Below, piece after piece: positions 27,371 through 35,798 of a stretch of 64,000 nt of DNA. Positions within the stretch are counted from its first letter, which is position 1. The number at the start of each line of letters is the position of its first letter. The notes under the pieces were generated by a model. The model was not told the origin of the DNA, did not search any database, and saw only the letters and a list, made by a program, of their open reading frames with translations. The stretch is taken from positions 1 to 64,000 of the forward strand of contig NZ_JABGCB010000025.1 in NCBI RefSeq assembly GCF_013149295.1, read 5' to 3'. A program made the translations under genes and the position numbers. Source of the stretch: Novosphingobium sp. SG751A (GTDB taxonomy: Bacteria; Pseudomonadota; Alphaproteobacteria; Sphingomonadales; Sphingomonadaceae).

Positions 27371-28465
27371 TCAACTGGCCAGACGGTTGATGCGCAGCCG
27401 GTTTGCGAAAGCTTCCGTCAGCGCGGGCAACAGCGTGACGGCGTCGGCCACGATGCCCAGATGGGCAAATTCGAAAATCGGCGCTTTGGGGTCGGTGTTG
27501 ATGGCCAGGATAAGGTCGGCCCCCTCCACGCCCACGCGATGCTGGATCGCGCCCGAAATGCCCGCCGCAATATAGAGCTTGGGGCGGATGGTCTTGCCGG
27601 TCTGGCCGATCTGGCGGTCTGCGGTGATCCAGCCCTTTTGCACCAGCGGGCGCGAGCCGCCATATTCGGCGCCCAACACCTCGGCCAGATTTTTGACCAA
27701 CTGGAAATTCTCCGCCGAACGCAGCCCCAGGCCGCCCGCCACCACAATATCGGCATAGGGCAGGCTGGCCTTGTCACTGTCGCGGTCGGCGATGAAATCG
27801 AGCACCTTGGTGATGATGTCGGCCTCGTTGATCGCCGGGCTATATTCGATGATACGACCGCTGCGTCCTTCCTGCCGTGCGGGCATGGGCATTACGCGGG
27901 GGCGCACGGTGGCCATCTGGGGCCGGAAATTCAGGGTGAAGATCGTGCAAAGCAGGGAGCCGCCAAAGGTGGGCCGCGTGGCGGCCAGCGAGCCTTCCTC
28001 GTCGATTTCAAGCTCCGTGCAATCCGCTGTCAGCCCGGTGGCCAGCGTGGTGGCCACCGAGCCTGCCAGATCGCGCCCGAGATTGGTCGCGCCCAGCAGC
28101 AGGATTTCCGGCTTATAGGTGTTGACCAGATGGGTGAGAACCTGACACGCGGTTTCATTGCGATAATGGGCCAGCGCCGGATCCTGCGCGAGATAGACCA
28201 GATCGGCGCTATATTCGAAACATTGCGCCGCCGCCGCGTCAAGCTCCGCGCGACTTTCGCCCATCACCACCGCGGCCAGTTCCACGCCGCGCTTGTCGGC
28301 CAGTTTGCGCCCCTCGCCCAGCAGTTCAAAACTCACCGAATGGACCGCGCCATGCTCCATTTCCACGGCCACCCACACATGTTTGTAGGCCTTGAAATGT
28401 TCGGGCAGTTCCTTCTTGGTCCCGGCCCTGCTGTTGCCGCCGCCGGCCTGTGGTTGCTGTGCCAT
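27371..28465 (-). CDS. fixB: FixB, ETF alpha-type subunit
   Basis: 364 residues from the ATG at 28,465 (MAQQPQAGGG); the longer open frame overlaps fixA. The C-terminal FAD-binding region of ETF alpha is recognisable (YADIVVAGGLGLRSAENFQL, then GQTGKTIRPKLYIAAGISGA). With FixA it forms the NADH-oxidising, bifurcating flavoprotein. Thirteen bases downstream of fixA. Confidence 0.95.
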   Translation of the reverse strand: MAQQPQAGGGNSRAGTKKELPEHFKAYKHVWVAVEMEHGAVHSVSFELLGEGRKLADKRGVELAAVVMGESRAELDAAAAQCFEYSADLVYLAQDPALAHYRNETACQVLTHLVNTYKPEILLLGATNLGRDLAGSVATTLATGLTADCTELEIDEEGSLAATRPTFGGSLLCTIFTLNFRPQMATVRPRVMPMPARQEGRSGRIIEYSPAINEADIITKVLDFIADRDSDKASLPYADIVVAGGLGLRSAENFQLVKNLAEVLGAEYGGSRPLVQKGWITADRQIGQTGKTIRPKLYIAAGISGAIQHRVGVEGADLILAINTDPKAPIFEFAHLGIVADAVTLLPALTEAFANRLRINRLAS

Positions 28466-28478
28466 AGTTCCGTCCCCC

Positions 28479-29348
28479 TCAATAGGCCGCTTGGGCGGCG
28501 GTTTCGAAAAGCTGCGCCTCGATGGCAGGCATGCGCCCGAAAATTGCATCGATCACAGCATGGGCGCTGGCCTCGGGGGTGGCCTCGGCGCCGATCATGG
28601 CGGCCTTTTCGCTGCGCGCGCCGGGCGCAAAGACCTTTTTGACAATGGTGGGCGAGCCGCGCAGCCCGCATCGGGTCAGATCCTCGATGCCCACGGCGGC
28701 CGCGTTCCAGATCGTCACCTGCGCTCTGGCGGCGGCCAGCGCGGTCTCGATGCTGCCGCGCCGCATCTCATTGCTGCCCTCCAGCATGGTGATCAGCACC
28801 GGCAGCTTGGTCTGCAACACCTGCGTGCCGCCCTCGGCCCGGCGTTCCACCACCAGCGCGCCGCCATCGGGATCAAGATCGCGGATTTTGGAAATATAGG
28901 TGAGCTGATTATAGCCCAGCCTCTTGGCGATGCCGGGGCCGACCTGGGCGGTGTCGCCATCGATGGTCTGCTTGCCGGTAAAGATGATGTCGGGCGCGCC
29001 AAATTCACGCGCAATCTGCAAAAGCGCCATGGACAGCGCATAGGAGGTCGCCAGCGTATCCGAACCCGCAAAATAGCGATCCGAGAGCAGCACCGCCCGG
29101 TCCGCCCCGAAGGTCAAGGCCTTGCGCAGCGAATCCTCCGCCGTCATCGGCCCCATGCACAGCACTGTCACCTTGCCGCCAAACCTGTCGCGCAGGCGCA
29201 GCGCTTCTTCCAGCGCGAACAGGTCATAGGGGTTGATGATCGTGGGCACACCCTGCCGCATGATCGTGTTCGTCACCGGATGAACGCGGATCTGGGCGCT
29301 GTCGGGCACCTGCTTGATGCAGACGACGCTGTGTAAGGGCTGATTCAT
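28479..29348 (-). CDS. fixA: FixA, ETF beta-type subunit
   Basis: 289 residues. VVCIKQVPDSAQIRVHPVTN and NPYDLFALEEALRLRDRFGG are the ETF-beta/FixA N-terminal signature. FTGKQTIDGDTAQVGPGIAK is the conserved nucleotide-binding loop. It begins one base after the nifW stop, so fixABCX is continuous with the nif operon started at iscA. Together with FixB it oxidises NADH and bifurcates electrons. Confidence 0.96.
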   Translation of the reverse strand: MNQPLHSVVCIKQVPDSAQIRVHPVTNTIMRQGVPTIINPYDLFALEEALRLRDRFGGKVTVLCMGPMTAEDSLRKALTFGADRAVLLSDRYFAGSDTLATSYALSMALLQIAREFGAPDIIFTGKQTIDGDTAQVGPGIAKRLGYNQLTYISKIRDLDPDGGALVVERRAEGGTQVLQTKLPVLITMLEGSNEMRRGSIETALAAARAQVTIWNAAAVGIEDLTRCGLRGSPTIVKKVFAPGARSEKAAMIGAEATPEASAHAVIDAIFGRMPAIEAQLFETAAQAAY

Positions 29349-29349
29349 T

Positions 29350-29691
29350 TCACTCTCCCGTCAGGGCAGACAGCGGCACAAAGGGCCGGTTGGGTTCGGG
29401 CTTGGGGGCGATGGCATCCTGATGTACCTTGAAGATGCGCTGGGCGATCGGGCTTGAGGCGACGAAATCCTCATAGGCCTGCATCAGATGGTCGCGGCAG
29501 GTCTGGTAAATCGCGGCGGGATCGGCCTCGTCCAGTTCCCCGTTCACCGCGCTGCCTTTGAGATATTGCCCCATGCGGCGCAGGATATGGAGCCGCGCCA
29601 CACGCAGGATCGCCTCGTCATAGGGCACATTAAGCGTGACGAAGAAATCTTCGGCACTCGACAGGGATTGCAGACGGTCAAGCAGATTCAT
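29350..29691 (-). CDS. nifW: NifW nitrogenase-stabilising protein
   Basis: 113 residues from the ATG at 29,691. The opening LLDRLQSLSSAEDFFVTLNV then PYDEAILRVARLHILRRMGQ is the NifW family pattern. NifW binds MoFe protein and is implicated in its maturation or protection from oxygen. The start overlaps the 3' end of the serine acetyltransferase gene, indicating tight operon packing. Confidence 0.93.
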   Translation of the reverse strand: MNLLDRLQSLSSAEDFFVTLNVPYDEAILRVARLHILRRMGQYLKGSAVNGELDEADPAAIYQTCRDHLMQAYEDFVASSPIAQRIFKVHQDAIAPKPEPNRPFVPLSALTGE

Positions 29692-30463
29692 GACTATCCT
29701 CCTGCATGAGCTGGCGGGCTTCGCGTTGATTGCAAGCCGTCTCACGGTGGTTTTGGGCCGCTTCGCGGTGCGCCAGGCGCGCTTCGAGAAAATCGATCCG
29801 GTCGAGCAGATCGGCAATCGCCTCGCCCACCGGATCGGGCATCAAATGATGGTCCAGATCGATGCGGCCCTTGATGCGCCGCCGCTCGGCCCGATCGCGC
29901 ACCACCCGGCCCGGAATGCCCACAACGGTCATGCCCGGCGGAACATCCTCGATCACCACACTGTTGGCGCCCACCCGCGCTCCCGCGCCCAGCGTGATCG
30001 GCCCCAGAATCTTGGCCCCGCATCCCACCACCACGCCATCGCCCAGCGTGGGGTGGCGCTTGCCCCCCTGCCAACTGGTGCCGCCCAGCGTGACGCCGTG
30101 ATAAAGCGTGACATCATCGCCGATTTCGGCCGTTTCACCGATCACGACGCAAGCGCCGTGATCGATGAAAAAGCGCCGGCCGATCCGCGCGCCGGGGTGA
30201 ATATCGACATTGGTGAGCACCCGCGAAAACCACGAGAGAAAGCGCGCCGCAAAGCGATGCCCGCGCCGCCACAGGCGATGCGCCAGACGATGCCAGATGA
30301 CCGCATGCACCCCCGGATAGGTGAGCAGTACCTCCAGCATGCCATTGGCCGCCGGATCGCGCGCAGCCACGCAGGCCACATCCGCCCGCCATTCGCCCCG
30401 GATCGAGGGGCGATCCGCGTCCTGAACGCCGCCGGTGGCGAGAGGCATCGCGTGCGTCGCCAT
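29678..30463 (-). CDS. nifP: Serine O-acetyltransferase (NifP/CysE)
   Basis: 261 residues. An N-terminal helical region (LLTYPGVHAVIWHRLAHRLW) is followed by left-handed beta-helix hexapeptide repeats (IHPGARIGRRFFIDHGACVV, then LYHGVTLGGTSWQGGKRHPT) with the CysE active-site His/Asp pairs. It boosts O-acetylserine and hence cysteine supply for NifS-driven Fe-S assembly. The ATG at 30,463 overlaps the nifV stop (ATGA). Alpha-helical tail from about residue 200 is unusually charged. Confidence 0.9.
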   Translation of the reverse strand: MATHAMPLATGGVQDADRPSIRGEWRADVACVAARDPAANGMLEVLLTYPGVHAVIWHRLAHRLWRRGHRFAARFLSWFSRVLTNVDIHPGARIGRRFFIDHGACVVIGETAEIGDDVTLYHGVTLGGTSWQGGKRHPTLGDGVVVGCGAKILGPITLGAGARVGANSVVIEDVPPGMTVVGIPGRVVRDRAERRRIKGRIDLDHHLMPDPVGEAIADLLDRIDFLEARLAHREAAQNHRETACNQREARQLMQEDSHESA

Positions 30464-31602
30464 CACAGCACCGGCGTCATGGTTTGCACATAAAGCTCGG
30501 CCAGATCGGGCAGATCGACCACCCGCTTGGTGCGCACCGCGCGCGAACGCACTGCGTCGAGCAATTGTTCGAGCCTTTCATGTTCCGCATCCAGCCCGAT
30601 CGAACGCAGCATCGAGCGCACCGCGCTGCGCCCGGAATGTTTGCCCAGCACAATCTTGCGCTTGCGCCCGAACAGTGCGGGATCAAGCGCCTCATAGGTG
30701 CCCGCATCGCGCAGCAGACCCGAAACATGGATGCCCGATTCATGGGCAAAGACGCTGCCCCCCACAATCGGCTTGTTTTCCGGGATCGGGCGACAGGCCG
30801 CATTGGCAACCTTGTCTGCAAGAGTGCCAAGCTGGGCCAAATCGACACCGGTGCGTCGCCCCAGCGTCTCGCGCAGAGCGGTTACCACTTCCTCAAGCGG
30901 CGCATTGCCCGCCCGCTCGCCCAGCCCCAGCACGCAGACGCTGGCATGGGTCGCCCCGCCGCGCACAGCGGCCAGCGTATTGGCCGTGGCCAGCCCGAGA
31001 TCGTCATGGCCATGGAATTCCAGCTCTATGTCGGTTTCGCGGGCCAGACGGGCAAAGATGTCGCGCGTGCCAAAGGGATCAAGCACGCCCAGCGTATCGG
31101 CATAGCGGAAGCGATGCCCGCCCGCCTCTTCGATGGCCACCACCACGCGGGCGAGGAAATCGGGATCGGCGCGGCTGGCATCCTCTCCCCCCACCGACAC
31201 GCGCAGCCCCTGATCCAGCGCATAGGGCACCGCATCGGCAATGCGCGCCAGCACATCCTGACGCCCCGTGCCGAATTTGGCGCGGATCTGGCGGTCGGAA
31301 ACCGGAACGGACAGATGGATGCGCCCGGAGCCGACCATCGCCCCCAGATCAATGTCGCCCCGCGTCATCCGGCACCAGGGGATGACGGCGGCCCGCCTGT
31401 TCATCCCGGCAATGGTGCGGATCGCATCAAGCTCTTCGGGCCCCATCGCGGGCGTGCCGGCCTCGATCTCGTCCACCCCGGCGGCATCGAGCATGGCCGC
31501 AATGGCCAGTTTTTCATCCAGCGTGAAGGCGATACCGGGGGCCTGTTCGCCGTCGCGCAAAGTGCTGTCATTGATGATAACCGGAGGGGCAGGACTGGCC
31601 AT
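30463..31602 (-). CDS. nifV: Homocitrate synthase NifV
   Basis: 379 residues. DRE-TIM metallolyase: NDSTLRDGEQAPGIAF active-site start, ELEFHGHDDLGLATANTLAA metal-binding HxH region, and HESGIHVSGLLRD. It condenses acetyl-CoA with 2-oxoglutarate to make R-homocitrate, the organic ligand of FeMo-co. Preceded by an AGGAGA ribosome site; overlaps the acetyltransferase gene. Confidence 0.95.
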   Translation of the reverse strand: MASPAPPVIINDSTLRDGEQAPGIAFTLDEKLAIAAMLDAAGVDEIEAGTPAMGPEELDAIRTIAGMNRRAAVIPWCRMTRGDIDLGAMVGSGRIHLSVPVSDRQIRAKFGTGRQDVLARIADAVPYALDQGLRVSVGGEDASRADPDFLARVVVAIEEAGGHRFRYADTLGVLDPFGTRDIFARLARETDIELEFHGHDDLGLATANTLAAVRGGATHASVCVLGLGERAGNAPLEEVVTALRETLGRRTGVDLAQLGTLADKVANAACRPIPENKPIVGGSVFAHESGIHVSGLLRDAGTYEALDPALFGRKRKIVLGKHSGRSAVRSMLRSIGLDAEHERLEQLLDAVRSRAVRTKRVVDLPDLAELYVQTMTPVL

Positions 31603-31636
31603 GGAACTCTCCTTTCTGACGGGTCAGAGGCTGATA

Positions 31637-32845
31637 TCAGGCATAGGTCGGGTTGAAGGCGGCGGTATGCACATCGCGCTCGCGCCAGAAGGGGCTCATG
31701 TCGCGCAATTTTTCGATGATCGGCGGCATGGCTTCCAGCACGCGGTCCACATCGCCCTCGCTGTTCTCCCGCGAGAAGCTGAAGCGGATCGCGCCATGGG
31801 CGGCGGTATAGGGAATGTTCATCGCGCGCAGCACATGGCTCGGCTCCAGGCTGCCCGAGGTGCAGGCCGATCCCGATGAAGCGGCAATCCCCTCGCGGTT
31901 CATCAGCAGCAGGATCGCCTCGCCCTCGATATATTCAAAGGCAATGTTGCAGGTGTTGGGCAGGCGGTTTTCCACATCGCCGGTGACGAAACTGTTGCCG
32001 ATGCGCTGCAACAATCCCGCTTCCAGCCGGTCGCGCAGGGCTTTGACGGTGGTCTGCTCCTGCGCCATATGGGCCGCGGCCAGCTCTACCGCCTTGCCGA
32101 GGCCGATGATGGCCGGGGCATTCTCGGTGCCCGCGCGCCGTCCACGCTCCTGATGGCCGCCCCGGATCAGCGGACGCAGCCGCACGCCCTTGCGCACATA
32201 GAGAGCGCCGATGCCCTTTGGCCCATGCAGCTTGTGGCCCGAGAGCGAAAGCATGTCGATGGCGCTGTTTTTCAGATCCATCGGGATCTTGCCCACGACC
32301 TGCACCGCATCGGTGTGAAACAGCGCGCCCACGCCATGGGCCATCCTGGCCAGTTGCTCGACCGGAAAGATCGTGCCGGTTTCATTGTTGGCCCACATGA
32401 TCGAGACGATGGCGGTCTTGTCCGAGAGCGCCCGGGCATAGGCTTCGATGTCGAGTCGCCCGCGCGCATCCACCGGGATGACATGCACCTTGGCCCGCCC
32501 GGTCTTTTCCAGATGCGCCACCAGCGTCAGCACGGCGGGATGTTCGACCGCGCTGGTGATGATCTCCGTGCGTCCGGTCTGCGTTTCCAGCGCCGAAAGG
32601 ATCGCTGTGCTGTCCGCCTCGGTGCCGCCGCCGGTATAGACGATCTCATGGTCGAACTCGGCGCCCAGCAGATCGGCCAGCGCGCGGCGGGCCTTGGCAA
32701 TCGCCCCGCCCACCTCGCTGCCAAAGGCATGCATGGAGGAAGCATTGCCGAATTGCTCAGTAAAGAAAGGCAGCATCGCGGCCACGACTTCGGGATCGCA
32801 GCGGGTGGTGGCGTTATTGTCGAGATAGACGGGGGAAACGGTCAT
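31637..32845 (-). CDS. nifS: Cysteine desulfurase NifS
   Basis: 402 residues from the ATG at 32,845 (MTVSPVYLDNNATTRCDPEV). PLP-binding Lys in SLSGHKLHGPKG and the catalytic Cys loop in SSGSACTSGSLEPSHVLRAM. Provides sulfur from cysteine to NifU for nitrogenase Fe-S clusters. Adjacent to nifU as usual. The open frame continues about 180 bp upstream into nifU but is not used. Confidence 0.96.
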   Translation of the reverse strand: MTVSPVYLDNNATTRCDPEVVAAMLPFFTEQFGNASSMHAFGSEVGGAIAKARRALADLLGAEFDHEIVYTGGGTEADSTAILSALETQTGRTEIITSAVEHPAVLTLVAHLEKTGRAKVHVIPVDARGRLDIEAYARALSDKTAIVSIMWANNETGTIFPVEQLARMAHGVGALFHTDAVQVVGKIPMDLKNSAIDMLSLSGHKLHGPKGIGALYVRKGVRLRPLIRGGHQERGRRAGTENAPAIIGLGKAVELAAAHMAQEQTTVKALRDRLEAGLLQRIGNSFVTGDVENRLPNTCNIAFEYIEGEAILLLMNREGIAASSGSACTSGSLEPSHVLRAMNIPYTAAHGAIRFSFSRENSEGDVDRVLEAMPPIIEKLRDMSPFWRERDVHTAAFNPTYA

Positions 32846-32859
32846 GACAAAGCTCCCGA

Positions 32860-33786
32860 TCAATGAACATTGGTGACGGGGATGACGAGCAGCGGCATGC
32901 CCAGCGCCTCGACAAGGCGGGCCTGCACGCCCTCGATCGTGGCCGAGGAAAGATGGCAGCCGACACAGGCGCCGGTGAGCTTGACCATCACCCGGTTGCC
33001 TTCCACATCGACCAGTTCGCAATCGCCACCGTCGCGCTGAAGGCTGGGGCGGATGCTTTCGAGCGTTTCCTCGATCAGGCGGATCTTTTGCAGATTGGTC
33101 AGCGGTTTGCTCGTATTGGCTCCCGCATTGACTGACACCACCTTCTTTTCCTTCACCGGCAGCGGCGCCGCGCCCGCCACGAAGGCCCGGTCCGCCGCCA
33201 GAGCGCCCTCGGCCACCATCTCGGCATTGACCCGCGCCAGCACTTCCTCGATCCCCTCGGCGCAGGTGGAGCAGCCACCGCCCGCCTTGGTGTAATTGGT
33301 GATTTCCTCGATGCTGGTCAGGCCGTTGGTGCGCACGGTGCGCTCGATCATACCTTCATCAATGCCAAAGCATTTGCAGATCAGAGCGCCTTCCTCATGG
33401 TCATCCACCCAGACCTCGCCGCGATAATTGGCAATGGCCGCATGCAGCGCCTCCTGCCCCATCACCGAGCAATGCATCTTTTCCGGCGGCAATCCGCCCA
33501 GGAATTCGGCAATATCCTGATTGGTGAGGCCCATCGCCTCCTCGATCGTCTTGCCGATGATCAGCTCGGTCAGCGCCGAGGAGGAGGCAATCGCGCTGCC
33601 GCAGCCGAAGGTCTGGAATTTGGCATCGATGATGGTCTGCGTGGGCTGGTCCACCTTGATCATCAGGCGCAGCGCATCGCCGCAACTGATCGCGCCCACA
33701 TCGCCCACGCCATCGGCATCTTCCAGAATACCGCTGTTCTTGGGGTTGAAGAAGTAATCCTTCACCTTCTCGCTATATTCCCACAT
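32860..33786 (-). CDS. nifU: NifU Fe-S cluster scaffold
   Basis: 308 residues from the ATG at 33,786 (MWEYSEKVKDYFFNPKNSGI). Three domains in order: IscU-type scaffold with Cys in ISCGDALR, FQTFGCGSA and MHCSVMG; a central BFD-like [2Fe-2S] domain (ICKCFGIDEG and GGCSTCAEGIEEVL); and a C-terminal Nfu domain with ACVGCHLSS. Assembles [4Fe-4S] clusters for NifH and NifB. Full-length architecture for the family. Confidence 0.97.
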   Translation of the reverse strand: MWEYSEKVKDYFFNPKNSGILEDADGVGDVGAISCGDALRLMIKVDQPTQTIIDAKFQTFGCGSAIASSSALTELIIGKTIEEAMGLTNQDIAEFLGGLPPEKMHCSVMGQEALHAAIANYRGEVWVDDHEEGALICKCFGIDEGMIERTVRTNGLTSIEEITNYTKAGGGCSTCAEGIEEVLARVNAEMVAEGALAADRAFVAGAAPLPVKEKKVVSVNAGANTSKPLTNLQKIRLIEETLESIRPSLQRDGGDCELVDVEGNRVMVKLTGACVGCHLSSATIEGVQARLVEALGMPLLVIPVTNVH

Positions 33787-33799
33787 GAACTTGTCTCCT

Positions 33800-34126
33800 T
33801 CAGCCGAAAGATTTGCCGCAAGAACAGCTGTTGGCGGCGTTGGGGTTTTCAAACGTGAAGCCCGAACCTTCGAGGGCGACCACGAAATCCACCGTGGTTC
33901 CGGCCAGGAGGGGCTGGCTCGCCGGATCGATGAACACGGCCACATCGCCGCTGCGCACCAACGCATCATCAGGATGCGGCTGAGACACCAGACCCATCAT
34001 ATATTTGTATCCGGCGCATCCCCCGGCCTCGACCTGAATGCGCAGGCCGGCGGGATTTTGCTCCCCCTGCGCTTTGCTCATGGCGGTGCGGACCGCTTCG
34101 ACCGCACTGTCGGTCAGGATAATCAT
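33800..34126 (-). CDS. Nif-type IscA/HesB A-type Fe-S carrier
   Basis: 108 residues from the ATG at 34,126. A-type carrier with cysteines in VEAGGCAGYKYMMG and the C-terminal SCSCGKSFG. It would shuttle Fe-S clusters from NifU. First gene of a long operon running through nifU, nifS, nifV, nifP, nifW and fixABCX. A sigma54 promoter (34,168-34,182) and NifA site (34,270-34,285) lie directly upstream. The longer open frame upstream covers the promoter and is rejected. Confidence 0.9.
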   Translation of the reverse strand: MIILTDSAVEAVRTAMSKAQGEQNPAGLRIQVEAGGCAGYKYMMGLVSQPHPDDALVRSGDVAVFIDPASQPLLAGTTVDFVVALEGSGFTFENPNAANSCSCGKSFG

Positions 34127-34167
34127 CGAACTGGCTCCCCGACGAATGGTTGACGAAGGGAGGTATC

Positions 34168-34182
34168 GCAAACACCGTGCCA
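34168..34182 (-). promoter_or_regulatory. sigma54 promoter of the iscA-nifU-nifS operon
   Basis: The minus strand reads TGGCACGGTGTTTGC, a perfect match to the -24/-12 consensus TGGCAC-N5-TTGC. It is about 42 bp upstream of the iscA ATG. A NifA site lies about 100 bp further upstream. Confidence 0.92.
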
Positions 34183-34269
34183 GAGCGCGAAATCGCCCGA
34201 TTTCCGCCAATGGCCATGGCGGCACGCGGGCTGAGACAGGCCGTTTGGCGGGTTTGCGACAAAGGGCCA

Positions 34270-34285
34270 TGTTGCAATGCACACA
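34270..34285. promoter_or_regulatory. NifA upstream activator sequence (TGT-N10-ACA)
   Basis: TGTTGCAATGCACACA is a perfect TGT-N10-ACA site. It lies midway between the minus-strand sigma54 promoter (34,175) and a plus-strand sigma54-like element (34,356), at about 100 and 79 bp respectively, so one NifA site may serve both directions. Confidence 0.85.
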
Positions 34286-34348
34286 CTGGGCGCACCTCCA
34301 TCAGCACTTTTGCGCCAAAGATGCGCAAACACAGGGCGAAAGCGAAAA

Positions 34349-34363
34349 CGGCCCGTTTCCTGC
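34349..34363 (+). promoter_or_regulatory. sigma54-like promoter of the divergent unknown gene
   Basis: CGGCCCGTTTCCTGC has the invariant GG-N10-GC and matches TGGCAC-N5-TTGC at most other positions. It is about 104 bp before the ATG at 34,467 and 79 bp from the NifA site. Weaker than the minus-strand promoters in the cluster. Confidence 0.55.
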
Positions 34364-34466
34364 ATAGGGCGAAGGGTGGGCATGGCGCGAGGCGCGTCGG
34401 CCCCGCCGGGGGGGCGTTCCCCCGCGACCCGCCACCATCTCACCTTCCGTTCAAGGAGACCTGTCC

Positions 34467-35072
34467 ATGACCACAATCGACGCCGTAGCGCTGGGCGATA
34501 CCGCCTTTGGCAAGCTGGATAGCGCGCGCCGCCTGCTCAATGCCGTGCTGAAGGAACCTCTGCCGCGCACGGGCACTTTCGGCTTTCGCGGCGATATCGC
34601 GCTGGCCTTTCAGGATCAGGTGGCCGACGAAGCTCGCCCCCCGGCCTACTCGCTCGAACAGGTGCTGGCCGTGGCCGATGTGGCCACGGGCAAGATCCCG
34701 GTGCTGGTGGGCTATCTGCACAATTTCGCCTGGCTCAAGGATGCGGGCGAAGTGCTGGGGGATTTCATCGATCCCAAAGGAACCTATGTGCTCTTTGCCA
34801 ATAACATTGATTTTCTGAAGAAATACCGTGTGTCCTTTGCGAGCGCCACCGCCTATGTCCTGCCGCTCGATGAATCAACCGTGTGGAAGGAAACGCTCGA
34901 ACTGGTCGATATCGACAAGAATGATGTGAAGAAGCTGAATGGCGCGCAAAAACTCGAATATGTGCTGGACAAGGTGGCCGCTTTCAGCGCCCTCTATCCC
35001 GAACTCAGCTATGAGGATGGCGTGGCGGCCATGGAGCCGGTGCGCAACCGCAACGAGAACCGTCCGGTTTGA
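34467..35072 (+). CDS. Unrecognised 201-aa protein, divergent within the nif cluster
   Basis: Starts at an ATG with AAGGAGA eight bases upstream. 201 residues, cysteine-free, without signal peptide or transmembrane segment, so cytosolic. The sequence looks like a mixed alpha/beta globular domain (for example TGTFGFRGDIALAFQDQVAD, IPVLVGYLHNFAWLKDAGEV and ELSYEDGVAAMEPVRNRNEN). I do not recognise the family. It is the only gene between 23.8 and 45.9 kb on the plus strand. Divergence from iscA across a NifA site and a GG-N10-GC element suggests expression with nitrogenase. A bidirectional terminator follows. Confidence 0.8.
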   Translation: MTTIDAVALGDTAFGKLDSARRLLNAVLKEPLPRTGTFGFRGDIALAFQDQVADEARPPAYSLEQVLAVADVATGKIPVLVGYLHNFAWLKDAGEVLGDFIDPKGTYVLFANNIDFLKKYRVSFASATAYVLPLDESTVWKETLELVDIDKNDVKKLNGAQKLEYVLDKVAAFSALYPELSYEDGVAAMEPVRNRNENRPV

Positions 35073-35092
35073 CGGCCGATGGCAATCTCCAA

Positions 35093-35122
35093 AAGATCCG
35101 GTGGTGTATGCCACCGGATCTT
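35093..35122. terminator. Bidirectional terminator between the 201-aa gene and fmdB
   Basis: AAGATCCGGTGG and CCACCGGATCTT form a 12-bp perfect stem around TGTATG, located between two convergent stops (35,072 and 35,136). Short A/T stretches flank it. Confidence 0.8.
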
Positions 35123-35135
35123 GAAAGAGACTGGA

Positions 35136-35342
35136 TCAGAAATTGGAAAGATGGCCCTCGCGGCGCGCGACCTCGCGCCCGGCGGCCATGATCGCGCGTG
35201 AGGTGCCCGGCGCGGCGGGGCGCGACACAAGGCGATGCGCCCGCTCGCTGCCGCAGGCGGGGCAGATCACCGGATCGCTCGCCTTCACCAGCACCTCGCT
35301 GACGGCCATGCAAGCCTCGCATTCTATGTCATAAAGCGGCAT
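35136..35342 (-). CDS. FmdB-type zinc-ribbon protein
   Basis: 68 residues. MPLYDIECEACMAVSEVLVK with CEAC and CPACGSE forms the single zinc ribbon of the FmdB regulatory family. The C-terminal tail is basic. Last gene of the nifHDKENX...nifQ operon, 27 bp after the Rieske gene. Role in nif clusters is not established; possibly a small metal- or nucleic-acid-binding regulator. Confidence 0.85.
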   Translation of the reverse strand: MPLYDIECEACMAVSEVLVKASDPVICPACGSERAHRLVSRPAAPGTSRAIMAAGREVARREGHLSNF

Positions 35343-35369
35343 TCTCGAACTCCTTCAGGCCCAACGCCT

Positions 35370-35798
35370 TCAATCCACGCCCTGCCCGCTGTCGAAATCC
35401 TCATCCTCGATCAGCGAGATCCCCGACAGGCAGATCTCGTCCTCGTCTATCATCACGTCGATGGCGGTCAGCCTTTCGCCCCGGCAAGGGCCATCAACGC
35501 ATTCGCCCGAGCCGAGATCAAACAACGCCCCATGCTTGCCGCACTGGATACGCACACCTTCGCTGTCGAGAAATTCGCCCCGCTCCCAATCGAGATGCAC
35601 GCCCTGATGCGGGCAACGGTTTTCATAAGCGCGCACATGGCGGCCCCAGCGCAGGATCAGGATCGGCCAGGGCCGGGGCGCGCCGTCCGCATCAGGCCGG
35701 GCCAGCACGAAAGCCCGTGCGCGGCGGTTGGGAATATCCTCCAGCGCGCAGACCGCATAAATCGCCGGGCGCGGCGCGGGCCGCGGCTGGGGATTCAT
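35370..35798 (-). CDS. Rieske [2Fe-2S] ferredoxin-like protein
   Basis: 142 residues. The Rieske ligands are in ENRCPHQGVHLDW and IQCGKHGALFDLGSGEC. It resembles soluble Rieske ferredoxins rather than membrane bc1 Rieske proteins (no membrane anchor). The start overlaps the globin stop (ATGA), so the two are coupled. Possible roles are electron supply to a nif-linked enzyme or to the globin (inference). Confidence 0.9.
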   Translation of the reverse strand: MNPQPRPAPRPAIYAVCALEDIPNRRARAFVLARPDADGAPRPWPILILRWGRHVRAYENRCPHQGVHLDWERGEFLDSEGVRIQCGKHGALFDLGSGECVDGPCRGERLTAIDVMIDEDEICLSGISLIEDEDFDSGQGVD

